From Chara braunii (taxonomy: Eukaryota > Streptophyta > Charophyceae > Charales > Characeae): 25,925 nucleotides of DNA. The stretch's first letter is position 1. Every line of letters begins with the position of its first letter. The DNA lies in the NCBI GenBank assembly GCA_003427395.1, contig BFEA01000459.1, positions 505,415-531,339 of the forward strand, in the 5' to 3' direction. Positions 8,498 to 16,318 of this stretch are shown here, one piece after another. A model generated the notes under the pieces. It searched no databases. It had not been told where the DNA came from and saw only the letters and a list, made by a program, of their open reading frames with translations. Both the position numbers and the translations under genes were made by a program.

Positions 8498-8663
8498 CGT
8501 CACGAACAGAACTGCCCGGTAAACCGTAGGCAGAGAGAGAGAAGAGGACAACAAACGAGGGGCTGTGACAAACTGTTTCGTCGGAGTTTCACCGACTCAT
8601 CAGGAGGCTGAACCCTCACCAGTCTGCAGAATCCCCTCACTGATTACACTGTAAATGATAATC
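8498..8663 (-). mobile_element. Hammerhead-repeat unit, tandem copy 1
   Basis: Read on the minus strand the unit holds GATTATCATTTACAGTG, GAGGGGATTCTGCAGACTG, the ribozyme, TTTGTCACAGCCCCTCG, a CT-rich stretch, the CTGCC..GGCAG hairpin and GTTCGTGACG. (TA)n tracts border both ends (8477-8497 and 8664-8672). The next copy repeats it, with the ribozymes exactly 157 bases apart. Confidence 0.8.
8571..8624 (-). ncRNA. Type III hammerhead ribozyme with a broken cleavage site
   Basis: On the minus strand the core CTGATGA, stem II GTCGG/CCGAC with a 7-base loop, and GAAA are all present, as is stem I GAGG/CCTC. The strand that should read GACTGTT reads GACTGGT, so U16.1 is G. The A15.1-U16.1 pair and the NUH cleavage triplet are both lost. 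From known hammerhead requirements this copy should not cleave. Confidence 0.85.
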
Positions 8664-8672
8664 TATATATAT

Positions 8673-8851
8673 GTCGTCAAACAGAGGCAGAGAGGGAGAA
8701 GAGGACAACAAACGAGGGGCTGTGACAAACTGTTTCGTCGGAGTTTCACCGACTCATCAGGAGGCTGAACCCTCACCAGTCTGCAGAATCCCCTCACTGA
8801 TTACACTGTAAATGATAATCTATATATATGTCGTCAAACAGAGCTGCCCGG
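8673..8851 (-). mobile_element. Hammerhead-repeat unit, tandem copy 2, and start of a third
   Basis: Copy 2 (8673-8820) lacks 18 bases covering most of the CTGCC..GGCAG hairpin but otherwise matches copy 1 almost base for base. After a (TA)n tract, GTCGTCAAACAGAGCTGCCCGG (in 8830-8851) begins another unit that is cut off by AT-rich sequence. Confidence 0.8.
8728..8781 (-). ncRNA. Type III hammerhead ribozyme, same cleavage-site lesion
   Basis: It is identical to the 8571-8624 copy over all 54 bases, including GACTGGT in place of GACTGTT. The shared lesion shows either that a broken copy was duplicated or that the variant is a subfamily. Confidence 0.85.
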
Positions 8852-9212
8852 CATATTATGCAAATACATATATACGAATACCTTTCTCTCCCATTTGGCT
8901 ATAGCCTATAAATAGATCAAGTGTGGTCGTACCTGTTGTGATCAGTTTGATATACATACATTTGCAAATATCTAGAAAAGTAATCTAGAAAAGTTTAAAA
9001 CGCAAACAAACAAACAAACAAAAAAACCCATATATATTCATTTGCAAATAATATCGAGAAATGCTATACATACATATCATGTAGCATAAGTATTAATAAC
9101 CTGTATTCGAAAAATAATAAAAAAATAAAATGTGTGTGCATTGCATCCAGCTCAATGCCAGAGCCTTGCATTCATCACAAAACGCAGGCAGGCTGCTTTT
9201 GACAGTTGTGTT
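8852..9212. other. AT-rich DNA, no gene
   Basis: TA-rich words, CAAA repeats (9004-9023) and an A-rich tract (9108-9128). Nothing else is recognisable. Confidence 0.5.
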
Positions 9213-9213
9213 T

Positions 9214-9321
9214 GGGCCTAGTTGCAGTACTCGCCTTCGCCAAGATTTGAACGCATCTGGACAAAATGATGTCCACATGCATTCAAAATGCTGGTCGATG
9301 GCGAGTACTGCAACTAGGCCC
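9214..9321. mobile_element. 108-bp foldback element with perfect 22-bp ends
   Basis: GGGCCTAGTTGCAGTACTCGCC (9214-9235, in full 22 bases) is inverted without mismatch at 9300-9321. Inside, TTTGAACGCATCTGGACA is inverted as TGTCCACATGCATTCAAA, with two mismatches. Nearly the whole element is stem. No long target-site duplication is evident (TTT on both sides at most). Confidence 0.8.
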
Positions 9322-9397
9322 TTTGACAGATGCAAAGCAGCAGTTAGCGTAGAGTGAGTGCAACTCGCTCACAAAAGTACACTACTGTCTAGTCATG

Positions 9398-9519
9398 GGG
9401 CGTCGCTCCACTGCTCTCAACATGCACAAAAAACAAAAACCACGGCGGTGTACCTTTCCATGTTCTAGTGGAAGATTCACTCTCGTTTTGCACATGTCTA
9501 GAGCGGTGGAGCGAGGCCC
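9398..9519. mobile_element. Foldback/MITE with GGGC(G/C)TCGCTCCACT ends (family D)
   Basis: GGCGTCGCTCCACTGCTCTC at the left is inverted as GAGCGGTGGAGCGAGGCC at the right. The interior carries the shared module ATGTTCTAGTGGAAGATTCA followed by CTCTCGTTTTGCACAT, also found at 12497, 13401, 13941 and 21845. Confidence 0.75.
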
Positions 9520-9521
9520 AC

Positions 9522-9707
9522 GCCGTTTACGGACGTGAATAGATGAAATAATTTTAACACGAGCACAGTGTAGGCCCCTCTTCTCCTTTTGTCCCCCTCT
9601 CCTCCCCTCCCCTCCCCCCACTACACTATGGTAAGAGGTCGCATTACCATTCATTCGTAAGAATCACAAAAAGAAAAAGGTCCCATTCATGCGAAGAGTA
9701 CCTGGCT

Positions 9708-9741
<34 letters not shown>

Positions 9742-9805
9742 CTGGTAGAGAGAAGAACATTTACGTTGACTTTAAATTCACTTTCTATCTACGTTACCAG
9801 AGTGG
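9522..9805. other. No gene; poly(A) tract
   Basis: Contains a C-rich stretch (9582-9622) and about 28 A at 9712-9739. No element ends are recognisable. Confidence 0.4.
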
Positions 9806-9980
9806 CCCGGGGGCGTGGTCCCACTAGCAAAGAGGATCGGATAGAAATCCTGAATCTGGCCATGTTGTATCCAGAGATACAGAAAAGCAGTTCGATCTCG
9901 ATTTCCTGCTCCTGTCCTCGAACACGTCCAGATTCAGGCATTCAATCCGATGCTCTCTTGCTAATGGGACCACGGCGCGG
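9806..9980. mobile_element. Foldback/MITE, family B, copy 3
   Basis: The left end is GGGGCGTGGTCCCACTAGCAAAGAGGATCGGAT and the right end is ATCCGATGC..TTGCTAATGGGACCACG (both in pieces). The core is CTGAATCTGG and its inverse CCAGATTCAG. It belongs to the subgroup with AAAGAGGAT after the end, like copies 4 and 5. Confidence 0.75.
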
Positions 9981-10137
9981 GACCACTTGTCCGCCCGGTC
10001 CAAAAATGAATAAAAGAATGACAATAAAAAATATTTGTTCAATTTTATTTTTCTATTTTTTATTCCACAAAGAATTTCGTTCCGACCCTCGGGGTTCAGT
10101 TTATTTTTCTGCACAGCATATTTTGTCTTGACTTTTT

Positions 10138-10187
10138 TCTTCTTCTTCTTCTTCTTCTTCTTTTTTTTTTTTTTTTTTTTTTTTTCA
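10138..10187. repeat. (TTC)n and poly(T)
   Basis: Seven TTC units pass into about 26 T. Frames through it are artefacts. Confidence 0.9.
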
Positions 10188-10292
10188 GGTACCTTCCCTG
10201 GTGGTCCTTGCCCGGTCGGGCGGCCCGGCTTTCTATTTTCTTCTTTTTTAATTCTTTTACCGGGGATTCATTGGTGGCCACACATGTCACTG

Positions 10293-10345
10293 TTGAAGGT
10301 AGCTGAGTTGGCACACCCATAAATCTGTTGAAATGCCAGGTAATC
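10293..10345 (+). mobile_element. tRNA-like SINE fragment (family S1) with A box
   Basis: TAGCTGAGTTGG (10300-10311) is a perfect pol III A box. CTGTTGAAATGCCAGG (10325-10340) matches the S1 anticodon region. The B box is not recognisable downstream, so this copy is truncated or decayed. Confidence 0.55.
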
Positions 10346-10606
10346 TATTTTTCCCTATTTAAACAGGGCGACAGCCTGTGATCTACCGGAGATCAAACCC
10401 AGATGGAACCAGATTAACAGAATTCCTGGAAAAAAAAAAGAAAAAAAAAAAAAGTCCGGTCAGTTTCACGATGTACCTGAAGGGTGTCCCCCTCTTTACC
10501 TGAAGGGNAAAAAAAAAAAAGCAAAAGAAAGGAATAAAAGACAGTTGTGCAAGAAATAGTAGCTGGCTGCCACATGTCGAGCGTGGTACATGCCATGCCA
10601 CTAGAG

Positions 10607-10689
10607 TATGCGTGTGATCCTTGCGCAGGGCCATGCTAATCTTCTCTCTATGCATCGCTCCAATTTTAACGGATGTCCCGAAAGAGGAC
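10607..10689 (-). pseudogene. U6 snRNA pseudogene, 3' truncated
   Basis: On the minus strand it reads CTTTCGGGACATCCGTTAAAATTGG, then GAGAAGATTAGCATGGCCC, TGCGCAAGGAT and CACACGCATA (in pieces). Relative to the copy at 11463 it has small changes (GAGCGATGCATAGAG for GAACGATACAGAG, one C lost). It stops before the TCGAGAAATGG 3' end. No U6 promoter is visible. Confidence 0.9.
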
Positions 10690-10844
10690 AAAGTAAAAAA
10701 AAAAAAAAAGAGCAGGACAAACTGGCGTTCTTTCCGCCCTGTTTCTTCTCCACCTCCACCTTGCCCCCCGCCAGCCAAGCAGTAAGCAGATCGGGACCAC
10801 GAACCGTGATGAGATAGAAAACCAGTACAATAAGAGCAAATAAT

Positions 10845-10890
10845 AATAATAATAATGACTACGGTACTGTTATTATTATCATTATTATTG
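10845..10890. repeat. (AAT)n and (ATT)n inverted pair
   Basis: AATAATAATAATAATGACTA is followed by ATTATTATCATTATTATT, forming an AT hairpin. Confidence 0.7.
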
Positions 10891-10980
10891 CAAGAGGTAC
10901 GAAGAATAAGAATGTTTCCGAAAAAAAAAAAGAAAGAATAAGAATATTAATAATTCTAACCACCAACGACGGGCCTAACT

Positions 10981-11336
10981 CAGGGCATACTCACACGGCG
11001 ACCCCAAATCCGCAAAATATGCGGATTTGGGAAGGGCCGATTTGAGGTTTTGGGCATGGTTCACGTCACACTGCTGTGCCTTTTCAGATGGGACAAGGTC
11101 GCGGCCGTCTGGAGAAATGGGGTTTTAGTACTTGGCTGGTCACACGGCGCCATCCACCAATTGTGCAAGAACTTTTGTTGACGATGTTTTGCCAATTTTT
11201 GAAGAAAATGCGAAAAAAAAAAAAGGGGATTTGCGGTCACCTCCAGAGGTGACCGCAAAATCCCTTGCCCCGCGGCCTCCAAGGCCGCTGACAAATGGGC
11301 ACTGGAATAGTGCATTTGCGGATTTGATAGATCCGT
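10981..11336. mobile_element. Family E foldback element
   Basis: It starts with CAGGGCATACTCACAC. TCACACGG..AAATCCGCAAA near the left end (10991-11017) is matched by the inverted TTTGCGGATTTG..CCGTGTGA (about 11312-11333) at the right. Internal hairpins are perfect: CCCAAATCCGCA (11003-11014) with 11020-11031, and GGGATTTGCGGTCACCTC (11226-11243) with 11246-11264, which has one extra A. A third TCACACGGCG lies at 11140, so insertions may be nested. It is noncoding. Confidence 0.6.
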
Positions 11337-11436
11337 GTGACCGGCCTTTTCCCCTTTTTTGTGGGATTTTTGGGATTATACGTCCCCGGTACACCCATGA
11401 GCTGTAGACGTAGAGACTCAAGTTCCAATCCAAATT

Positions 11437-11462
11437 ATTATTATTATTATTATTTTTTTTTA
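11437..11462. repeat. (ATT)n and T tract (tail of the U6 retrocopy)
   Basis: Six ATT units followed by about nine T. On the minus strand this is the A-rich tail of the U6 copy and has grown into a microsatellite. Confidence 0.8.
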
Positions 11463-11509
11463 ATTTGGACCATTTCTCGATTTATGCGTGTCATCCTTGC
11501 GCAGGGGCC

Positions 11510-11541
<32 letters not shown>

Positions 11542-11559
11542 ACGGATGTCCCGAAGGAC
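11463..11559 (-). pseudogene. U6: U6 snRNA, near full-length retropseudogene
   Basis: The minus strand carries the 5' stem-loop GTCCTTCGGGAC, then ATCCGTTAAAATTGGAACG, ATACAGAGAAGATTAGCATG (with the conserved ACAGAGA box), GCCCCTGCGCAAGGATGACA and the 3' end TCGAGAAATGGTCCAAATT. U6 pairs with U4 and then U2 in the spliceosome. The 5' stem-loop and 3' end are of the green plant type. The T run expected to end a pol III gene is replaced by an A-rich tail. I see no plant upstream sequence element and no TATA at the right distance, so it is probably not expressed. Confidence 0.92.
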
Positions 11560-11577
11560 AATCCAAATTCTTATAGC

Positions 11578-11644
11578 TTTCTTTCTTTCTTTCTTTCTTT
11601 CTTCTTCTTCTTCTTCTGTTTTTTTTTTTTTTTTTTTTTTTTTT
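11578..11644. repeat. (TTTC)n(TTC)n(T)n tract
   Basis: A pyrimidine tract with TTTC, then TTC, then about 25 T. Confidence 0.95.
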
Positions 11645-12221
11645 CCCCTTCACACACAGGCTTTCGACACAACTCTTGGTTTCGACAACAAACTTGAAGC
11701 TTCGAAACATGTGAGGGAATTGGGACCTCGAAAGGCCTTTCGAATGGCCAACAACCTCTTCCCGCCTGTCACGACGCGACGGGGTTTTCAAAAGCCCGTG
11801 AGTGGCCTTGTGGAAAGGGCAGTCCCAAAACGGACGATTAGCAAAAAACAAAACAAAAACAAAAACAAAAAAAAACGGCCGTGAGATTGCGACATCCATA
11901 TTGAAAGCTGGCCGGCGTACCGACTTCAAGGCCCCTGATGATCATCACAGGTTTGGCGGCCAGGTGAAACCGGTAGGGCTACTCGCCATACCAGTGCTTC
12001 ATGTTTTATCTTTCAATACCAAGTCGCGTTCGGGACATGAGTCGTCGTTCTCCTTCCTTTCTTTCTCATTCCTTTTCTCCTCCTGATCTTTCCTCTAGTC
12101 TGACTGCTTCCTCTCTCGCTTGTTGAGTGAATATCTTGAGTTCTTGTCGTATCCATCAATTGTCAGTGTAAGCTCTGCTTGCTTACTTACGGTGTTTCGA
12201 AAGTCTGTGTGGCCAAGAGGA
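11645..12221. other. No gene recognised; one perfect 16-bp palindrome
   Basis: TCGAAAGGCCTTTCGA (11728-11743) is a perfect palindrome. The rest is fairly even in composition, but its frames contain A runs or stops and no domain that I recognise. Confidence 0.4.
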
Positions 12222-12238
12222 GGGGGGGGGGGGGGGGT
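12222..12238. repeat. G homopolymer of about 16
   Basis: GAGGA is followed by about 16 G. Such a run is a frequent sequencing and assembly trouble spot. Confidence 0.9.
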
Positions 12239-12364
12239 TCTTTCTACGAGCAGCCTTTCGAATGACGTCTGACATTTTTCGGAAAATGCCTTCAAGCGTT
12301 TTAGTCCCAGTTACTTCCGATGTCGAGGGATTCCGGCCTCGTTTTGCCATTACGGAATATACTG

Positions 12365-12387
12365 CAAAAAAAAAAAAAAAAAAAAAA
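12365..12387. repeat. Poly(A) tract
   Basis: About 23 A with no target-site duplication that I could define. Confidence 0.85.
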
Positions 12388-12496
12388 GCTGTGTGGGCGA
12401 GCCACTGTGTCTACACACACGCACATTTTTTTTGTAAGTGGACGTCCACTCCACAACCTTTGGCGCTTCTTCTCAGCACATACACGAAAGGCAAAA

Positions 12497-12575
12497 ACTA
12501 TGGGGATGTCTTTTCCCATGTACAGGCAGAAAATACATTCTCATTTTCCACATTTGGTGAGGTGGAGCAACGCCA
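12497..12575 (+). mobile_element. Degenerate copy of the C/D internal module
   Basis: CATGTACAGGCAGAAAATACATTCTCATTTTCCACAT (in pieces) aligns with the module at 9454-9495. GGTGAGGTGGAGCAACGCC then matches the family D end. Confidence 0.5.
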
Positions 12576-12787
12576 AGTTGAACGACGGGCACTCCCAGAA
12601 AATTCCTGGCAGGAATTCCTGAAATGAAAATGAGACCACCATTTCACGACCCTTCTACACGGTCTTCAGAATTCCTGAAAAAGCTTCGAAACGGTGTCAC
12701 ACGGTGCCACCCCTCGCCGCACAGTCACAGTGCCGCACAGGTATAGGAATCAAAAACCAAACTCGAGTTAGTGGGACTTGGCCCCAG
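12576..12787. other. No gene; family B-type end near 12770
   Basis: TAGTGGGACTTGGCCCC (12769-12785) is the family B terminus without a matching arm. It directly abuts the S1 SINE fragment, as if the SINE landed at the element edge. Confidence 0.4.
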
Positions 12788-12820
12788 AACTGTTGAAATA
12801 CAGACCCTAGCTCGAACTCC
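12788..12820 (+). mobile_element. tRNA-like SINE fragment (family S1)
   Basis: AACTGTTGAAATACAGACCC followed by TAGCTCGAACTCC, a B-box-like word. The A box is lost; the family B end lies where it would be. Confidence 0.5.
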
Positions 12821-13007
12821 ACCGCAGCGAGCAGCTGAGTGTGAAATACTCCAATTCTGAAATGCATGTCATTGAGTAAGGAGAAAAAGGGCCATGGGCT
12901 TGAGATATCGTCGTCGTCGAACTGACCGGCGCTAGGTAATAATAGCAACAACACGGACGCTTTTGCGTGAGTGGGAGCTGTTGATCAGAAAGATCCGTGA
13001 TTTCGGA
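12821..13007. other. No gene or element recognised
   Basis: Short unique-looking sequence between two repeats. Confidence 0.4.
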
Positions 13008-13150
13008 TCGCTGCACTACGCAACATTTTTATTAACTGTATCTGGATCTGATATGGACCTCGTACATTGGAAACGTTCAATCCATCCGAATGTATTTGAG
13101 CCGCGGCGCCGTCCAGATACATGTAGAATGCGGTGTAGTGGAGCGAGGAG
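13008..13150. mobile_element. Foldback/MITE with CTCCACTAC ends (family D)
   Basis: TCGCTGCACTACGCAACATT..TGTATCTGGA on the left is inverted as TCCAGATACATGTAGAATGC..GTGTAGTGGAGCGA on the right. Arms are about 36 bases with several mismatches. The spacer also has partial complementarity (ACATT..AATGT). Confidence 0.65.
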
Positions 13151-13189
13151 CATGATTTGAGATCCCTGATGGTAGGCGCCGAGGAATAA

Positions 13190-13400
13190 TTATGGGGTCG
13201 AGACGAGGGCCCACAGGGTCTCACCGCCTCGCCACACACAGAACACTCCTCCAAATGGAAAATGAAACGAATGCATCTTCCCACAGAACATGCAGTTTTC
13301 GTTCGTGTTTTCTGGGGCGAGGGCCCAAAGAGTTCGAACCGGACAAGAAGCTCTCCATGGCCGTCCCTCCAATACTCGCCACATGCGCACAAGTTAAAAA
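13190..13400. other. No gene; possible family C/D remnants
   Basis: CTCACCGCCTCGCCACACACAG (in 13219-13241) resembles the family C end. The long frame 13192-13803 crosses poly(A) and repeat arms and is not a gene. Confidence 0.35.
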
Positions 13401-13525
13401 TCATGGCGGTGTATCTACCCCTGTTCTAGCGGAAGATTCATTCTCATTTGGACATTTGGTGAGTAGTGGAGTGCGGCCCGCGAGGGCCTATGGGCCTGGC
13501 TCCCTCGCTCCACTACGCAACATTC
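13401..13525. mobile_element. Family D fragment with internal module
   Basis: CATGGCGGTGTATCTACCC then TGTTCTAGCGGAAGATTCAT is the shared module. It is followed by a hairpin of GAGTAGTGGAGTGCGGCCC (in about 13460-13480) with CGCTCCACTACGCAAC (about 13506-13521). Confidence 0.55.
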
Positions 13526-13541
13526 GAAATGTACCCTGGAG

Positions 13542-13578
13542 AAAGAAAAAAANAAAAAAAAAAAAAAAAAAAAAAAAA
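13542..13578. repeat. Poly(A) tract with one undetermined base
   Basis: About 35 A with an N at 13553. Confidence 0.85.
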
Positions 13579-13589
13579 CCCCTTAAAAA

Positions 13590-13725
13590 AAGGGACATGC
13601 AGTCCAGATACCTCCACACTGAGCGATCATTTTTAATGTATCGAGACCACACCGTGCTCCACATACATTGGAAATGGTGTACACTAGATGGAGCGAGGCC
13701 CTATCACCTGCTGTTGGACCAGACA
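13590..13725. mobile_element. Possible family D relative
   Basis: GTCCAGATACCTCCACACTGAGCG, GCTCCACATACATTGG and GATGGAGCGAGGCC occur, all family D words, but the arms cannot be paired cleanly. Confidence 0.35.
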
Positions 13726-13896
13726 AGGAGACGAAACGCGAAAAAAAAAAAGAAAAAGACAAAATTTCCTCTACGTTTTTTTTTTTTTTTTTTTTCTCTC
13801 TAGGGGTTTGACTAGTGACGACTTCGCTCTTTACATTATTTTCAATTTTCTTTTCGTTGGAATTACATTTCAATTGGGCCCAAGGCTTTCAAATTA

Positions 13897-14010
13897 AGGG
13901 CCTCGCCACACCACTCTCGATATTTGAAAAAGAAAAAATTTGGCGGGCGCATGTGGCCATGTTCTAGCGGGAAGTTCATTCTCATTTCGAGAGTGGTGTG
14001 GCGACGCTCT
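13897..14010. mobile_element. 114-bp MITE with GGGCCTCGCCACACCACTC ends (family C)
   Basis: The 24-base left end (13897-13920, AGGGCCTCGCCACACCACTC plus TCGA) is inverted at 13987-14010 with three mismatches. The interior has the shared module GCCATGTTCTAGCGGGAAGT plus TCATTCTCATT. CAGGGCC-type ends elsewhere (24650, 21672) hint at a hAT origin, but no 8-bp duplication flanks this copy. Confidence 0.8.
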
Positions 14011-14143
14011 AATTGTGCATTTTCTTCGAAAAAATGAACTTTCATGTATCTACGGTTTTTCCTGCACATCGTACATATATTTTTTTTCTGTGCTCTTCTA
14101 CCTCGTTCATTATAATTTGGACATCCCTTGGTACTTCTGGCGC

Positions 14144-14296
14144 ATGGTCCCACTACCAACGGGGATTGGATTAAGATCCTGAATGTGGGCGTGTTGTAGG
14201 CAGAGATGCAGAAAAGGTGTTTAATCTCGATTTTCCGCACTTGTCCACAAACGCGGCCAAATTAAGGCGTTCAATCCTACCCTCTTTGCTCCTGGG
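14144..14296. mobile_element. Foldback/MITE, family B, copy 4
   Basis: The left end is CATGGTCCCACTACCAACGG and the right end is CTTTGCTCCTGGGACGTCG. ATTGGATTAAGATCCTGAAT and GGCGTTCAATCCTACC are the subterminal partners. It is more diverged than copies 1 and 3. Confidence 0.65.
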
Positions 14297-14378
14297 ACGT
14301 CGCCCCTGATCTCTGTGTAGTTATCATGAGAAGTGTTCGGCTGACTCCTTTCTTTTTTTTTTTTCTTTTTTTTTTTTC

Positions 14379-14512
14379 CTTCTTGTGGAGGCTGTCTTCT
14401 TCCTCTTCTTTTTTTGGCCTCGAAATTTAAAATTCCAGTTATTTTTTTTTCTTCTTGTGGAGGCTGTCTTCTTCCTCTTCTTTTTTTGGCCTCGAAATTT
14501 AAAATTCCAGTT
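14379..14512. repeat. Direct duplication of 62 bases
   Basis: The sequence from CTTCTTGTGGAGGCTGTCTT to AAAATTCCAGTT occurs at 14379-14440 and identically at 14451-14512, a 72-base period. The identity points to a recent local duplication or an assembly duplication. Confidence 0.85.
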
Positions 14513-14655
14513 CCAATTCAACTTAGAGGCCAAGTCCCACTTACCAGAATGATCGATTTCTTTTTTTTTTCTTTTTTTCTTTTTTTCTTTTTTTAAAGGA
14601 AAAACACAGTTTTTTCTTATGCCATAAAATTCCACTCGAAAAAAAAAAGAGAAAA

Positions 14656-14826
14656 CTACGGCGCAGTCAGGGTTTGAGTTCGTAATTGCACTTGAGGCAA
14701 AAGGGCCGGTAATGCTGAATGTATATGACCTACGTTTCGGGTCGGGTGGGGTCGCGTGGGGGTGTGTTGTATTCGCGGGATTGCCTGAAGTGCAATTACA
14801 AACTGTTTTGGGGACTGCGCCGAAGT
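14656..14826. mobile_element. 171-bp MITE with 44-base arms (AATTGCACTTGAGGC type)
   Basis: CTACGGCGCAGTC..GTAATTGCACTTGAGGCA at the left is inverted as TGCCTGAAGTGCAATTAC..GACTGCGCCGAAG at the right. The spacer of about 80 bases is GC-rich. The AATTGCACTTG(A/G)GGC motif is shared with the MITE at 25158-25323. Confidence 0.75.
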
Positions 14827-15268
14827 TACCCCAAAAAAAAAAAAAAAAAATCCACAAGGGGCCTGCGAGTCTTAAATCCACTTTCCTTTTTTATTTTTAT
14901 TTTCGGACAGCTGTCTTTTTTGTGGGGGGAGGGTCTGGCTGGGCACGATATGGCAAAAGGGCGTACGGGTGTTAAAAAAAAAAAAGAAATTGAAAAAAAA
15001 AAAAGGGCGTACCGGGTCAGCAGCAGATGGAATAAGAGGGGTTAATCACAAGTGACGGGGCAAGGACGTGGCGTTGAGGTTTAGAGGGCTGTGCTTGTGC
15101 ACAATATGGGGCTCGCTCCATTACTCTCCAAATGTACAAAATGAAACCGCCCTCAATCGCGCACGTCCCTCACAGAGAGCGAGTCCGCTTGCTGGTGCCT
15201 CCACCCTGGCCGCGGGCCAAGGTCCGTCTTACGGAGATTACATGCTTTGTATCTGCCACTGATCTCGC
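14827..15268. other. No gene; A-rich tracts and GGGCGTAC words
   Basis: Poly(A) tracts at 14833-14850, 14973-14984 and 14992-15004. AAAGGGCGTAC occurs at 14956 and 15001. At 15106-15130, GCTCGCTCCATTACTCTCCA resembles a family D end. Confidence 0.4.
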
Positions 15269-15462
15269 TAAATCTACGGCCGGCCAGAATACGAAGAATA
15301 CAAATGCTGGCCGGTATGGCAGGTAGGTGGGACCTTGCACCATCACGGGGGAGGCGGGGGCGAAGGGCCCACAGTACCAGCCCTGTCGTCAGAACCTGGG
15401 AAAGGGAGCCCGGTGTGGTGGGCCCACTGTATATTCTTCGTTTTCTGGCCGGCCGTAAATTA
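15269..15462. mobile_element. Foldback element with ACGGCCGGCCAGAA arms
   Basis: ACGGCCGGCCAGAATACGAA.. (about 15276-15300) is inverted as TTCGTTTTCTGGCCGGCCGT (about 15437-15456). The arms are about 32 bases with few mismatches. The 125-base interior is GC-rich, with GGGCCCACAGTACCAG and GGGCCCACTGT inside. Confidence 0.65.
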
Positions 15463-15504
15463 CCAGCATTGAGACTTTATCGTTCGGGCTGGAGAAGGGA
15501 ACAC

Positions 15505-15525
15505 AGAGAGAGAGAGAGAGAGAGA

Positions 15526-15580
<55 letters not shown>
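15505..15580. repeat. (GA)n microsatellite
   Basis: About 75 bases of GA repeat with one TGA interruption. Confidence 0.97.
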
Positions 15581-15582
<2 letters not shown>

Positions 15583-15644
15583 CGACGGGGGAGTTGACGC
15601 AACCCCTGAGATGCTGTAGTTATAACCAAGCGTTTGTAGTCAGT

Positions 15645-15795
15645 GTTTTATGGATGTACCCGACCGTATTTACATCCAAAATTCGGAGTAAAAAGTCCTA
15701 GCAGGAGTGTGGGAGTATGCATAGATTGGGACCCAAAATAAGTTTCCAATCAAAAATGCATGTATCTGACCATATTTACGGCAGAAGTCGCTGTC
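15645..15795. mobile_element. Family E-like fragments
   Basis: GGATGTACCCGACCGTATTTAC, AAAAAGTCCTAGCAGGAGTG and GGAGTATGC are followed by TGTATCTGACCATATTTACGG. This is the family E subterminal phrase twice, in the same orientation. Confidence 0.35.
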
Positions 15796-16318
15796 GGGCC
15801 CACGCTACCACCGAGAAGTGCTATAAACACTTCGAGTCGCTTTCTTTTTCTTTCTATTCTGTCCCTCTGTACGCTTTGTTTTCCATTCCGTTCCTCACGT
15901 CTCCTGTCCGTCTTTTCTTTCCGTGGGATCTTTTTTTTCCTTTTTTTTTCTTCCTAGCTTCCGTGAGCTGTCGTAAATTTCTGTCCTTCTTTTGTTTTTT
16001 TGTTTTTTTTTGTCTCTTTTTCTTTTTTGGGATTACTTTGGGATTTGGGACTGACGTAACTTTTTCCTTTTGTTTTTTTTTTCCCCAATATTTTTCCCGC
16101 CTTCCATTACTCTGGACCAGTCGGAGCAAATTCGGGGACGGGGGGGGGAGATAGTCTGTCGGGTTCACGTGACAGACCGGCGGCCCCACACCAGGTATAT
16201 GTACATATAGATATGTATATTTTTTTTTTTTTTTTTTTTTTTTTGGGGGGGGGGGTGTGGGGGGGAGCCACCATTGCCTCCAAATTGCCTCCACATTAAT
16301 AAATAAAAAATCCCAAAT
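15796..16318. other. No gene; T-rich and G-run low complexity
   Basis: Many T-rich runs lie between 15926 and 16085. About 25 T followed by about 11 G lies at 16219-16254, and another G run at 16138-16149. Frames here are phenylalanine- or lysine-rich artefacts. Confidence 0.5.

Larger units (their letters stand above)
11426..11569 (-). mobile_element. Retroposed U6 with tail and 11-bp target-site duplication
   Basis: AATTTGGATTG on the minus strand occurs directly before the U6 5' end (11559-11569) and again after its A-rich tail (11426-11436). The tail reads A(9) then TAA repeats. Direct repeats of this length, with an A-rich 3' tail, are the mark of LINE-driven reverse transcription. Confidence 0.8.

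Noticed and set aside
8571-8624. Type I hammerhead using TTTGTC|ACAG as the cleavage site
   Set aside because: With that choice the bases next to CTGATGA do not pair with ACAGCC, so stem I fails. The type III arrangement with GAGG/CCTC and ACTGT/ACAGT pairs fully in the intact copies.
8498-8820. CRISPR-like array suggested by regular repeats
   Set aside because: The repeats are long, contiguous units with (TA)n borders and no short spacers, and the DNA is eukaryotic.
13192-13803. 203-codon open frame on the plus strand
   Set aside because: It crosses two poly(A) tracts, an undetermined base and several foldback arms.
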